DNA of 64,000 nt from Lacrimispora algidixylanolytica (GTDB taxonomy: Bacteria > Bacillota > Clostridia > Lachnospirales > Lachnospiraceae): assembly GCF_003609635.1 (NCBI RefSeq), contig NZ_MCIA01000034.1, positions 62,001-126,000 on the forward strand. Direction: 5' to 3'. Every line of letters begins with the position of its first letter. The stretch's first letter is position 1. Of the stretch, positions 35,908 to 44,510 are shown piece by piece. A program made the position numbers and the translations under genes. Under the pieces are notes generated by a model, which was not told where the DNA came from, made no database searches, and was given only the letters and a program-made list of their open reading frames with translations.

Positions 35908-37402
35908 GTTTATTTACCCCCCCAGACGCATGCGCTAATATTTTTTCCTGATTTATCTCCTGCTTGGAGACATTCAAAACCAGTTGTCCCTCTCGCATGA
36001 CTAGAATCCGGTCGCTGATTCCGATTAATTCCGGAAGGTCTGTGGAAATCATAAGGATACTTTTTCCGCATTCCGTCAGCTTGTTTATTATGCTGTAAAT
36101 CTCTGCCTTCGCACCTACATCTACCCCTCGTGTTGGTTCTGCCAAAATCAGGATATCAGAATCAGCCTCCAGTACCTTTGCAAAAACTACCTTCTGTTGA
36201 TTTCCACCACTTAACTTTCCGGTTAGCTGCTGGTCAGAGCTGATTTTAATATTAAGTGCCTTCACCTGCTCCTGTACGCATTTCACTTCAAGCTTTTTAT
36301 TGAGAGAAAATCCCCTTGTCAGCTTTTTTAAGGAAGACATGGAAATGTTCTCTCTGATGCTCCTAATTAAGACAAGTCCCTCTTGTTTTCTATCATCAGA
36401 AACAAATCCAATCCCTTCCTTTAATGCCTTTTTAGGGGAAGTGCAATCCTTTTTATCTCCGTTTATGTAGATCTCGCCACTCTCCATAGGAATTGCCCCA
36501 TATATTAATTTGGAAAGTTCAATAGCACCGGCCCCCAATAAACCAGTGATTCCTAAGATTTCTCCTTTATGAAGCTTTAAGCTGACTCCATGGACACCAG
36601 GACCATTTATATTCCTGGCTTCAAAGACCACTTCCTTTGGAACATAATCTCGTGTCGGATATAAATTTGATACCTTTCGCCCCACCATCATGGATACCAC
36701 GTCCTCATAGTCCGTCTGCCCAATTTCTTTTGTTGCCACAAATTTTCCATCCCGGAATACGGTGAGTCGATCTGAGATCTGAAAGATCTCATCCATGCGG
36801 TGAGATATGTATATAACAGAAATTCCTTTTTTCTTCAGTTCCCCAATTGTTTGAAATAAAATCCGGATTTCTTCTTCAGCCAGGGCCGCGGTAGGCTCAT
36901 CCATTATAATGATTTTTGCTCCAATGGTCAGGCATTTTGCAATTTCTGTCATCTGAGCCTCTGCCACGGAAAGAGACTTCACCTTTGCTCTCGCTGAAAA
37001 TGACAAACCCAACCGCTCTAAATGCTCCTGTGCCTCCTGGTTTAGGCGTTTCCAGTCCACCTTCCCTGCCCGGTTGACTGGCAGCCTCCCAAGATACATG
37101 TTCTCAGCCACTGTCAGTTCCGGGATCATATTGAATTCCTGATATATCATAGCAATTCCATGTCTTTTTGCATCCTTTGCAGAATGAAACACAACTTCTT
37201 TCCCATTTAGATACATGGCACCGGAAGTATATGGCTGCGCCCCTGCAATAATTTTCATTAAAGTGGATTTTCCCGCCCCATTTTCTCCACATAGGGCGTG
37301 AACCTCCCCTTCCCTGATTTCTAGATGCACTCCATCTAATGCTCTGACACCAGGAAAGGTTTTAACAATGTTTTCCAGTTTTAAAACGTACCCTTCTCCC
37401 AT
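35891..37402 (-). CDS. rbsA: Ribose-type ABC transporter ATP-binding protein
   Basis: A 503-residue fusion of two ABC domains. The first has Walker A at 39-46 (GENGAGKS) and LSVAEAQ as signature. The second has the degenerate GITGLLGAGAIEL loop in place of Walker A, with LSGGNQQKVVFAK and LAEPTRGVDVG. This asymmetry is normal in RbsA/MglA. It energises uptake through RbsC. Confidence 0.95.
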   Translation of the reverse strand: MGEGYVLKLENIVKTFPGVRALDGVHLEIREGEVHALCGENGAGKSTLMKIIAGAQPYTSGAMYLNGKEVVFHSAKDAKRHGIAMIYQEFNMIPELTVAENMYLGRLPVNRAGKVDWKRLNQEAQEHLERLGLSFSARAKVKSLSVAEAQMTEIAKCLTIGAKIIIMDEPTAALAEEEIRILFQTIGELKKKGISVIYISHRMDEIFQISDRLTVFRDGKFVATKEIGQTDYEDVVSMMVGRKVSNLYPTRDYVPKEVVFEARNINGPGVHGVSLKLHKGEILGITGLLGAGAIELSKLIYGAIPMESGEIYINGDKKDCTSPKKALKEGIGFVSDDRKQEGLVLIRSIRENISMSSLKKLTRGFSLNKKLEVKCVQEQVKALNIKISSDQQLTGKLSGGNQQKVVFAKVLEADSDILILAEPTRGVDVGAKAEIYSIINKLTECGKSILMISTDLPELIGISDRILVMREGQLVLNVSKQEINQEKILAHASGGVNKHESGN

Positions 37403-37431
37403 TTAACGTCACCAATCCCCTTTGCTTTTTC

Positions 37432-37830
37432 TTAATATGCGCAGCCAGAAATTAAGATTACATTGGTATACCCGGTAAATTCTCCTGTCAAAACAATGGC
37501 TTTGGCTTCCTCCGTCATCTTTTTTAATTCCTTATGAGGAATATATTCCACGGGGATGCCCTTAGGTAAAAGAGCTAGGGATTTTTCATGAAGCTCAGGG
37601 CTTACGATTAAAGCTTCTTTTGCAAAGATAGCTTTTTCCGTGATCATATATTTTTCAATTTCTTCTAGTACCTCCAGATACTTTGGACATCCCGGCTTCC
37701 AGCCCAAATCCACCCGCTCGACTCCTTTTGGTATGGGCAGCCCTGCGTCTGCAATTACAAGCATATCCATATGACGAAGCTCTGCCATCACCCTTGCAAG
37801 TTGTGGGTGGAGTATTCCTGTTTTTAGCAT
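37432..37830 (-). CDS. rbsD: D-ribose pyranase
   Basis: A 132-residue RbsD/FucU-family mutarotase that converts beta-pyranose to furanose ribose for the kinase. LRHMDMLVIADAGLPIP carries the catalytic His region. The frame also allows a GTG start at 37839, but the ATG at 37830 lies about 10 bases after GGGAG and matches the family N-terminus (MLKTGILHPQL). Either start sits close to or overlapping the end of rbsK. Confidence 0.93.
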   Translation of the reverse strand: MLKTGILHPQLARVMAELRHMDMLVIADAGLPIPKGVERVDLGWKPGCPKYLEVLEEIEKYMITEKAIFAKEALIVSPELHEKSLALLPKGIPVEYIPHKELKKMTEEAKAIVLTGEFTGYTNVILISGCAY

Positions 37831-38771
37831 AAGATCCACTCTCCCTTTCCCCGCTCCTTCATAAAGGCATCCACCTCTTCCCTTTCAGGCATAGACAATG
37901 TAGTTCCCAGCCTCTGTACTGAAATAGCGGCAAGTGCATTGGCAAATTGTGAGGCTTCCCATAAGTCCTTTCCTTCTGACAGTGCTGCCGTCAGCCCTCC
38001 ATTAAAAGCATCTCCAGCTCCAGTGGTATCCAGTGCCGTTACCTTGTAGGCCGGAAGAAAACCTCTCTTATGAGGGGTAGCAAGGAATACACCACTGCCT
38101 CCCATGGTGATCAGTACATTCTTGACACCTTTTTTAAAGAAATAGTCTGATGCTGTGCTGGCGCTTTCCACACCATGGACTTTCGTGCCCGTTAAGATTT
38201 CAGCCTCTACCTCATTGGGTGTAATCAAGTCCACCCGACTTAAAACGAAATCACTTACTGGCTGAACAGGTGCCGTATTTAAAATGATGCTTACCCCTCT
38301 TTCGTAAGCCATATCTACGATTTTCTCTACGGCTGAAACATTTGTCTCAAGCTGGGTTAACAAGTATTTCGATTCTTCCAACAGATCAGCCAGGGATTCC
38401 ACCTCCTGATCTGTAATCTTACCGCAGGCTCCCAGTACTACTACGATTTGATTCTGCCCCGTATTTTCATCTACCAGGATTAGTGCGCTGCCGGTTTCTG
38501 TTTCATCGGTATGAAAAATCCGCTCTTCATTCATTCCCAGATTTTTCATGGTGCTTAAGGCTAACTCTGCAAAAGCGTCACTGCCTAGCTTTGTTACCAT
38601 GGTAACGTCTGCCCCTGCTTTATGAGCTGCTACTCCCTGGTTAAACCCCTTTCCCCCAGGCCCCATCTGAAAGACACTTCCCTTTACAGTCTCTCCAGGT
38701 GCTGGAAGATGAGGACACCTTCCCATGAGATCTACTACGAAACTACCAAAAACTGTAACCTTATTCCCCAT
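37824..38771 (-). CDS. rbsK: Ribokinase
   Basis: A 315-residue PfkB-family kinase that phosphorylates ribose at O5. N-terminal GSFVVDLMGRCPHLP, the GGKGFNQGVAA substrate loop, and the catalytic DTTGAGDAFNGG near 245-256 are present. AAGGAG precedes the ATG. It follows deoC, linking ribose and deoxyribose use. Confidence 0.94.
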   Translation of the reverse strand: MGNKVTVFGSFVVDLMGRCPHLPAPGETVKGSVFQMGPGGKGFNQGVAAHKAGADVTMVTKLGSDAFAELALSTMKNLGMNEERIFHTDETETGSALILVDENTGQNQIVVVLGACGKITDQEVESLADLLEESKYLLTQLETNVSAVEKIVDMAYERGVSIILNTAPVQPVSDFVLSRVDLITPNEVEAEILTGTKVHGVESASTASDYFFKKGVKNVLITMGGSGVFLATPHKRGFLPAYKVTALDTTGAGDAFNGGLTAALSEGKDLWEASQFANALAAISVQRLGTTLSMPEREEVDAFMKERGKGEWILC

Positions 38772-38785
38772 ACCTTTTCTCCTTT

Positions 38786-39424
38786 TTAGAGCAGCAAGAT
38801 ACCATTCCCCGCTCCAATTCTATCTGCGCCTGCTTCTATCATTGCCAGCGCTTCTTCTCTTGTGCGGATTCCTCCACTGGCCTTTACCTTTGCTCTTGTA
38901 CCTACGGTTTGCTTCATCAAAGCCACATCTTCAACCACTGCACCATTTGTGCTAAAGCCTGTAGAGGTTTTCACAAAATCTGCACCAGCCTCAACGGAAA
39001 GTTCACAGACCTTTACAATCTCTTCTTTTGTTAAGAGACAGGTTTCCAAAATGACTTTTACAACTCTTCCCTGAGAAGCCTCTACTACCCCTTTGATATC
39101 GTCTCTTACCAAATCATAATTCTGATCTTTCAATGCCCCGATGTCGATCACCATATCCACTTCAGTGGCACCAGCGTTTACCGCTTCCATGGCCTCATAA
39201 GCTTTTGCCTTGGCAATCATAGCACCAAGAGGAAATCCTACCACACAACAGACTCCCACTTCACTGCCCTTTAATTCCTCCGCTGCAAGGGGAACCTGAC
39301 AGGTGTTGACGCAAACCGATGCAAAGCCGTATTCTCTGGCTTCTTTGCAATATTTTTTAATGGTATCTGTGGTAGTATCCGCCTTTAACATGGTGTGGTC
39401 TATCATACTTGCTAAATTCATCAT
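38786..39424 (-). CDS. deoC: Deoxyribose-phosphate aldolase
   Basis: A 212-residue class I aldolase that splits deoxyribose-5-phosphate into glyceraldehyde-3-phosphate and acetaldehyde. Schiff-base and partner lysines lie in [10 protein letters not shown] and VKASGGIRT. It is first in the rbs operon, just after the 34-base palindromic operator, so it is under the same control. It suggests the transporter may serve nucleoside-derived sugars as well as ribose. Confidence 0.94.
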   Translation of the reverse strand: MMNLASMIDHTMLKADTTTDTIKKYCKEAREYGFASVCVNTCQVPLAAEELKGSEVGVCCVVGFPLGAMIAKAKAYEAMEAVNAGATEVDMVIDIGALKDQNYDLVRDDIKGVVEASQGRVVKVILETCLLTKEEIVKVCELSVEAGADFVKTSTGFSTNGAVVEDVALMKQTVGTRAKVKASGGIRTREEALAMIEAGADRIGAGNGILLL

Positions 39425-39458
39425 CTTTCTCCTAACGTTTCAGTCATTGGTTTATAGT

Positions 39459-39492
39459 ATCCTCCAATATGTAACCGGTTACATATTGGAGG
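39459..39492. promoter_or_regulatory. 34-base perfect palindrome, operator of the deoC-rbs operon
   Basis: Every base of 39459-39475 pairs with 39476-39492. The core TGTAACCGGTTACA matches the LacI-family pattern and also the cre consensus TGWAANCGNTNWCA. It lies 35 bases upstream of deoC, between rbsR and deoC. RbsR is the likely ligand; CcpA is possible. Confidence 0.85.
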
Positions 39493-39515
39493 AAAAATAA
39501 ACTGCTTCATGCAGC

Positions 39516-40529
39516 TTATTTTATGGTTTCAGATCCGCGCAGTACCACTTGATATGGAACGTACATCTTTTCTCCGGTACTTTTGCTTTCTTTGCGAGAT
39601 AACTTGTCAATGAGCATGCTCATAGCCTCATACCCCTGCCTTTTTGCATCTCGCTCTATGGTGGAAAGTTTGTAATCAATGATTTTAAGGGATTCTATCT
39701 GATCAAACCCAACGATGGAAATATCCCTTCCAAGTTTCAGTTTATGTTCTGTTAGATATTTAAGGACTCCAAGACTTGTCTGGTTATTGGAAGCAAAGAT
39801 TGCAGTTGGCGGATCAGGCAGCTCTAACAAAACCCTGGTCTGTTCGTAGGCTTTCATAATCTTAAAATCTCCGGAGACCACATATTCCTTATTAAGCTTT
39901 ATGCCGTGATCTTGTAAGGCAGCTTTATAACCTTTAAAGCGATCCTTTCCAGGCATGGAAGAGCTTGGGCCTTTGATAATAGCAATTTTTTTATGTCCAG
40001 CGCCAATGAGTGCCTCCACTCCCTTGTATGCCGCTTCGACATTTTCAACAAATACACCATCAAAGTTGGAATTTTTAATATTTCGGTCAACTAAGACTAC
40101 AGGAATCCCCTTATCTTCAAATTGAACCAGCTTATCTCTGGTCTCCATATCAAGCTCAGATACCGGAGTAATAAGAAGTCCGGAAAGCCTCTGCCGTTCT
40201 GCAAACTGCAGGCATTGATGCTCTCTTTCTAGCATCTCACCAGTATCATACAAAACAATGTTATACTGAGAACCGGAAGCCATCTCTCCCATTCCGCTGA
40301 TAATGCTTGAAAAAAACTCATTGGCAATATCCGGGACAATCACTCCTATGCTGGAAGAATCATTGATGCTTAAACTTCTAGCGATTGCGTTAGGGACAAA
40401 GTTGGTTTCTTCAATGGCGGCCAATACTTTCTGCTTTGTTTCCTCCTTTACATATCCAGACTCGTTAATTACTCTGGAAACTGTTGCAGAGGAAACTCCT
40501 GCCTTCTTTGCTATATCCCGTATGTTCAT
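39516..40529 (-). CDS. rbsR: LacI-family repressor of ribose genes
   Basis: A 337-residue regulator with the LacI helix-turn-helix at 3-22 (IRDIAKKAGVSSATVSRVI) and a ribose-binding-like effector domain. The frame opens at 40562, but the ATG at 40529 is the family start and follows AAAGGAG. It lies directly upstream of the deoC-rbs operon on the same strand. A palindrome with the same 14-base core precedes its own start, so it probably represses itself. Confidence 0.93.
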   Translation of the reverse strand: MNIRDIAKKAGVSSATVSRVINESGYVKEETKQKVLAAIEETNFVPNAIARSLSINDSSSIGVIVPDIANEFFSSIISGMGEMASGSQYNIVLYDTGEMLEREHQCLQFAERQRLSGLLITPVSELDMETRDKLVQFEDKGIPVVLVDRNIKNSNFDGVFVENVEAAYKGVEALIGAGHKKIAIIKGPSSSMPGKDRFKGYKAALQDHGIKLNKEYVVSGDFKIMKAYEQTRVLLELPDPPTAIFASNNQTSLGVLKYLTEHKLKLGRDISIVGFDQIESLKIIDYKLSTIERDAKRQGYEAMSMLIDKLSRKESKSTGEKMYVPYQVVLRGSETIK

Positions 40530-40543
40530 GTATGACTCTCCTT

Positions 40544-40561
40544 TGTGTAACCGGTTACACA
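40544..40561. promoter_or_regulatory. 18-base perfect palindrome upstream of rbsR
   Basis: TGTGTAACC/GGTTACACA shares the core TGTAACCGGTTACA with the deoC operator. It lies 15 bases upstream of the rbsR ATG, just before the ribosome binding site, indicating autoregulation or CcpA control. Confidence 0.85.
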
Positions 40562-40722
40562 TATAACATTACCATATATTATTTCTGATGTAAAGTATTT
40601 TTGTGCAATATTGCAGATGGTTTCAAATCAAGCCATACCTGACATACAATTAACGCAAGCACAAATATTTTATTCGTAAATGCTTAAATCCTTTTAACAT
40701 TAATAACCCACCTTAACGGCTA

Positions 40723-41652
40723 CTAGAATAATTTTTTCTTGTATAAAACAAACCCAACTATGCTACTAATAATTACTGAGAACCCAACTATAATCCAAAA
40801 CGAATATTGTAGTGTTAGTGGCATAACAACATTCATACCAAAGAAACTCGATATCATAGTAGGTATTGCCATTACTATTGTTATTGATGTTAATACTTTC
40901 ATAACTATATTTAAATTATTTGAAATCAACGAAGCAACAGTACCCATAGTCCCAGATAGTACATTACTATATATATGTGCCATCTCTATCGCCTGCTTGT
41001 TCTCGATCATTACATCTTCTAAAAGTTCTTCATCTTCTGGATAATATTTCACATATTCATACTTCATCAACTTCTCTAAGACCATTTCATTTGATTTCAA
41101 TGATGTTGAGAAATAAACTAAACTCTTTTCTAATTGTAGCATCTTTATTAGCTCATTGTTTTTCATTGATTGATATAAATGTTGCTCCAAATCACTACTT
41201 GTTTTGTCGATGTTACGTAAATAGTATAAATAACAATTTGCGTTTTTAAGTAGAATTTGCAAAACAAATCTTGTTTTAAATTGCGTACAAAATGTTGTAA
41301 TCCTGTTATTTTTAAAATCATTAAGTAGGATGTTATCTTTGAGACATACCGTAATTATCAAATGATTCTTTAAAATAATTGCAAGAGGAATGGTAATATA
41401 TAATACTTTTCCAGCTACACTTTCAACAATTGGTATATCTATTGTTATCAATGTTTGATCATTCAAAGTTTCAATTCTTGCTCTTTCTTCTTCATCCAAT
41501 GCTGCTTTTAAAAAATCCATTTCAACGTTTAAGCTACTACTTACTCTATCCAGTTCCGCACCACTTGGATTCACTAGATTTACCCAAGAGCCTTCCTCAA
41601 ACTGATTCGTAAGTAGTATTTTTTTATTTACAGTTTTTAAAATTTCAAGCAT
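40723..41652 (-). CDS. corA: CorA-family magnesium/divalent metal transporter
   Basis: A 309-residue CorA-like channel: a large cytoplasmic alpha/beta domain with a long helix, then two C-terminal membrane helices. The pore signature GMN is at 272-274 (FFGMNVVMPL), and a Lys-rich tail follows. GGAGGTG precedes the ATG. A monocistronic gene between rbsR and a MATE gene; a small ORF lies in its upstream region. No M-box riboswitch was recognised. Confidence 0.9.
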   Translation of the reverse strand: MLEILKTVNKKILLTNQFEEGSWVNLVNPSGAELDRVSSSLNVEMDFLKAALDEEERARIETLNDQTLITIDIPIVESVAGKVLYITIPLAIILKNHLIITVCLKDNILLNDFKNNRITTFCTQFKTRFVLQILLKNANCYLYYLRNIDKTSSDLEQHLYQSMKNNELIKMLQLEKSLVYFSTSLKSNEMVLEKLMKYEYVKYYPEDEELLEDVMIENKQAIEMAHIYSNVLSGTMGTVASLISNNLNIVMKVLTSITIVMAIPTMISSFFGMNVVMPLTLQYSFWIIVGFSVIISSIVGFVLYKKKLF

Positions 41653-41694
41653 TAAAGAACACCTCCTTAATTTCTATACTGAAGGAATCCTTTC

Positions 41695-41781
41695 TTATAC
41701 TCCTATAAAACGAGCAGAATGGAAAGTTCCTTCAATTATGTTATACGTGATTTTATTACTACTATCTGCGTCACTTTCCAT
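41695..41781 (-). CDS. Candidate 28-residue leader peptide upstream of corA
   Basis: An ATG 8 bases after GGAG starts a 28-codon ORF ending 43 bases before the corA start. An in-frame ATG upstream (41805) would give 36 residues. GAAGGAA inside the ORF can pair with TTCCTTC just before the corA ribosome binding site, so translation of the leader could alter corA expression. No similarity to known leaders was recognised. Confidence 0.3.
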   Translation of the reverse strand: MESDADSSNKITYNIIEGTFHSARFIGV

Positions 41782-41903
41782 TTTCTCATCTCCATTAATA
41801 TGCATGATAGGATTTCTTATAAGGAGTTACCAACGTCCATATGTTAATCCTAACTTTTTAATTAATTTAAGCATTTAAAATGCTCTCAAATTCGCTTCTT
41901 GTT

Positions 41904-43274
41904 TTATTCATGCTCTTGAATCACCAACAAATGCTTCAATATCTTTTCTCTGATTCCGATCCAAAGGACGATTCCTACCACAGCAGTTATTCCTTCTGAT
42001 AGGGTCATAGCCCAAATAACGCCATTCACAGCAAATAGCATATTTCCAATAATAAGAATTGGTATAAAAATTAAACCACGAAGGATTGACATTACGGTTG
42101 CTTGAACAGCCGTTCCAAACGCCTGGAATATTCCTGTAAATATACCTGATAATGCAGCAAAGACGGTAGAACAAAGCTGTGCCATCAGAATTCGTTGTCC
42201 AATACCAATTACCTTTGGATCAATGCTAAAGATTCCAATAACCTGTGATTTCAAAGCTAGCAAAATTACTGACATTGTTATTATAATACCAAGCATATAC
42301 ATGATAGTTTTCTTAATAATTTCCATTAATCTCTTGTTGTTTTGCGAAGAATATGCATAAGCAATTAAGGGAACAGTTCCCATGGCAAAGCTCATGCTAA
42401 TAAAATCAATAATCTGAATGATTCTCTGAGAGATACCAAATCCAGCCACAACACTATCCCCATAAATCATCGAATAATTGTTATATAATAGACTGGTGAT
42501 TACCATAAACCCATCTAATAAAAATGCTGAAATACCAACTTTGAGGATATTCGCAAAAATCTCCTTACTAGGCTTAAATTCTTTTATTGATATACTCTGA
42601 ACACTACTTTTTTTCTGAAGGTAATACATATACCAGCCTACTGATGTAACGTTACCCAGAACTGTAGCTAATGCAGATCCCATAACATTCATGTGAAGTA
42701 CAAAAATAAAAATCGGATTCAATACAATATTGATTACAACTCCTGATATCATACCGATCATCGATGCTGTGGATGCTCCCTCAGCCCTAACTGCTTCTTC
42801 GAGAGATATACTGGCAATGACAAAAGGTGAACCAATTACGAACATCAAGAGATAGTTCTTCGTATGAACAAACGTCTCTCCGTCAGCTCCTAATATTCCC
42901 AAAATGGAGGATAAAAATGGGAGACAAATTGCCATAAAAACAACACCAATAATCATTGATGACCATAAATTAATGGAACTGACTTGTTTGGCACGGTCAA
43001 TGTTCTTTTCACCTAAAAGTCTTGAAATGAATGTACCTGAACCAACACCAAACAAATGTCCAAATGCCATCAAAACACATGAAAACGGTAATGCCAAAGT
43101 CACGGAAGCCATCATTGCAGTATTATTCAGCTTTCCAATAAAATAAGCATCTGTAATATTATAAATGATGGTAGCAATAAAGCTTAACATCATTGGGATT
43201 ACCATGTGCATAATCGCTTTTGAAACAGGTGCCTTCTCTAAATAATAAAGTGATTTTTCATCTATATTTTCCAT
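41904..43274 (-). CDS. MATE-family efflux transporter, MarR-linked
   Basis: A 456-residue, twelve-helix MATE exporter of the NorM/MepA-like branch. The N-terminal SKAIMHMVIPMMLSFIATI segment, FGVGSGTFISRLLGEKN and MSFAMGTVPLIAYAYSSQN fit that branch. AAAGGAG precedes the ATG. It lies downstream of a MarR gene on the same strand with a hairpin and TTGCGCAA motifs in the 213-base gap. Resistance to a cationic compound sensed by the regulator is likely. Confidence 0.92.
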   Translation of the reverse strand: MENIDEKSLYYLEKAPVSKAIMHMVIPMMLSFIATIIYNITDAYFIGKLNNTAMMASVTLALPFSCVLMAFGHLFGVGSGTFISRLLGEKNIDRAKQVSSINLWSSMIIGVVFMAICLPFLSSILGILGADGETFVHTKNYLLMFVIGSPFVIASISLEEAVRAEGASTASMIGMISGVVINIVLNPIFIFVLHMNVMGSALATVLGNVTSVGWYMYYLQKKSSVQSISIKEFKPSKEIFANILKVGISAFLLDGFMVITSLLYNNYSMIYGDSVVAGFGISQRIIQIIDFISMSFAMGTVPLIAYAYSSQNNKRLMEIIKKTIMYMLGIIITMSVILLALKSQVIGIFSIDPKVIGIGQRILMAQLCSTVFAALSGIFTGIFQAFGTAVQATVMSILRGLIFIPILIIGNMLFAVNGVIWAMTLSEGITAVVGIVLWIGIREKILKHLLVIQEHE

Positions 43275-43296
43275 AATAAAAACTCCTTTCTAATCA

Positions 43297-43356
43297 TTTT
43301 GCGCAAAAATTGGCGCAAAAAAATAAAGGCGCTGACCTTATATGTCATTTGCGCAA
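43297..43356. promoter_or_regulatory. TTGCGCAA palindromes between marR and MATE
   Basis: TTTTGCGCAAAA (43297-43308) is a perfect 12-base palindrome 7 bases upstream of the MATE ribosome binding site. TTGCGCAA recurs at 43349-43356 and TTGGCGCAA, a one-mismatch copy, at 43310-43318. They may be operators or RNA pairing partners. Confidence 0.4.
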
Positions 43357-43363
43357 CGCCTTT
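43325..43363 (-). terminator. Terminator-like hairpin between marR and MATE
   Basis: AAAGGCG/CGCCTTT outer arms with an inner TGAC/GTCA stem. On the minus strand a run of seven T follows. It should end or attenuate marR transcripts before the MATE gene. Confidence 0.65.
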
Positions 43364-43487
43364 ACATCGTATGCTACTAAACTGATTACTCGTAATCTGA
43401 TTCTCTTCATTGTCCGGCAGGATTATATCCATAATTATGATTCATCTCATGCCGCGAATCAAATTGACTATTCCTTTTTCTTCTACC

Positions 43488-44009
43488 TTAGAATCGAGGA
43501 TCACCTAATCCTTCAAACGGATTTCTACCTCGCGCGCGAAGATCAAAATCGGGCTCTGAATTTTCATCCTCCACCTGTGTCTCTAAAGTCATAATAATTC
43601 TATCCAAATAACAACTCAAATTTTGTTGTTCTTCCTCATTTAAACATTCAAACACCTGGTCGAAGCTAAATTCCGGTTCAGATGATTCTGCTGTTGCTTC
43701 TTCTCCTTCTTTTGTCAGCTTGATGTTTAATACTCTACGATCTGTTTCCGATGGTGTCCTACTTATATATCCCTTCTTTTCAAGTTTTGTGAGAAGCTCC
43801 CCCATTGATTGTGGCCTCATTTCAAGTAAATATGATAATTCCTTTTGGCTGATTTCAGGTTTCATTTTAAGGATGCTTAAAATTCTTCCCTGTCCTTTAC
43901 GAGGATCTGCCATCGGTCCAAAATTCATATGGTTTTGTTGGTGATATTTATGAAGTAGCCACTCAACACGTGTTAATTGCATAATTAGATCAAATTTCTT
44001 TTCTTGCAT
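43488..44009 (-). CDS. MarR-family transcriptional regulator
   Basis: A 173-residue MarR protein. The winged-helix core includes ISQKELSYLLEMRPQSMGEL and the wing SETDRRVLNIKLT, and it ends in an acidic and Arg/Gly-rich tail (RGRNPFEGLGDPRF). A GTG at 44015 is in frame, but the ATG at 44009 has better spacing (5 bases) from GAGGAG. Its promoter contains three copies of a GGTACC palindrome, so strong autorepression is likely, and the MATE gene downstream is the probable target. Confidence 0.88.
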   Translation of the reverse strand: MQEKKFDLIMQLTRVEWLLHKYHQQNHMNFGPMADPRKGQGRILSILKMKPEISQKELSYLLEMRPQSMGELLTKLEKKGYISRTPSETDRRVLNIKLTKEGEEATAESSEPEFSFDQVFECLNEEEQQNLSCYLDRIIMTLETQVEDENSEPDFDLRARGRNPFEGLGDPRF

Positions 44010-44042
44010 ATACACTCCTCTTTTATTACATAAAATTTTAAA

Positions 44043-44113
44043 AAGGTACCTTACATATCTGTATTATACGGGTACCTTACTAATTTGTCAACATATTTTT
44101 TTAAGGTACCTTA
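44043..44113 (-). promoter_or_regulatory. marR promoter with three GGTACC operators
   Basis: Minus-strand consensus promoter: TTGACA (44091-44086), 17-base spacer, TATAAT (44068-44063). The palindrome AAGGTACCTT or its core occurs downstream of the start (44043-44053), inside the spacer (44071-44079) and upstream of the -35 (TAAGGTACCTTA, 44102-44113). Confidence 0.85.
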
Positions 44114-44158
44114 TTATTATTCCTGCACCTTCAACACTGAATACGAAAATACCATTAA

Positions 44159-44296
44159 TCATAGCCAATACATTCTATATAAGCAATTCAACCTGAATGA
44201 AATCTCCCATTTTGCTGCTACATGCTCCAGTTTTTTCTTGGCAATGTACGTTTGAGCAATGCCTGCGGTGCCGGCTGTAATGGCCAGAATCTTCAT
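44159..44296 (-). pseudogene. Remnant of a PTS fructose-type IIB component
   Basis: A 45-codon frame starting after AAGGG begins like PTS fructose IIB proteins (typical start MKILAITACPAGIAHTY), but here reads MKILAITAGTAGIAQTY: the phospho-accepting Cys is Gly and the following Pro and His are changed. After KKKLEHVAAK, family-like residues (MGDFIQVE) continue in the next frame, so a frameshift is present. The rest of the gene is gone. It lies in the roughly 500-base gap between marR and sufC and is probably not functional. Confidence 0.75.
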
Positions 44297-44510
44297 AACT
44301 TTTCCCTTCTTTTTTAAGTTACTTCCCCGTATTGTTATGGAAAATTTAAAAAGGAATATGGAAACGGTAATTTTTTTGGAAAAGATTGCACAAAATCAAA
44401 ATTAAGGCTTGTAATTCATACCAAAAAGGTATAGTATTATTATGAAAGGTTAGTTAGCATGTTCTAACCCTGTAATTGCCTGAAATAAGGCATAAAGGAG
44501 GCTGAAAAAT
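44297..44510. other. Upstream region of the suf operon
   Basis: About 210 bases with small inverted repeats: ATACC-N5-GGTAT (44418-44432), GGTTAG/CTAACC (44448-44469) and GCCT/AGGC (44478-44491). No gene is seen. A weak promoter TTGTAA-17-TAGTAT may overlap the first repeat. Confidence 0.5.
44418..44432. promoter_or_regulatory. Candidate operator at the suf promoter
   Basis: ATACC-AAAAA-GGTAT is a perfect inverted repeat lying between a possible -35 (TTGTAA) and -10 (TAGTAT). An Rrf2-type iron-sulfur regulator is a natural candidate, but none is encoded here. Confidence 0.35.

Noticed and set aside
41653-41903. M-box magnesium riboswitch upstream of corA
   Set aside because: None of the conserved M-box segments or its multi-stem layout was recognised; the region is short.
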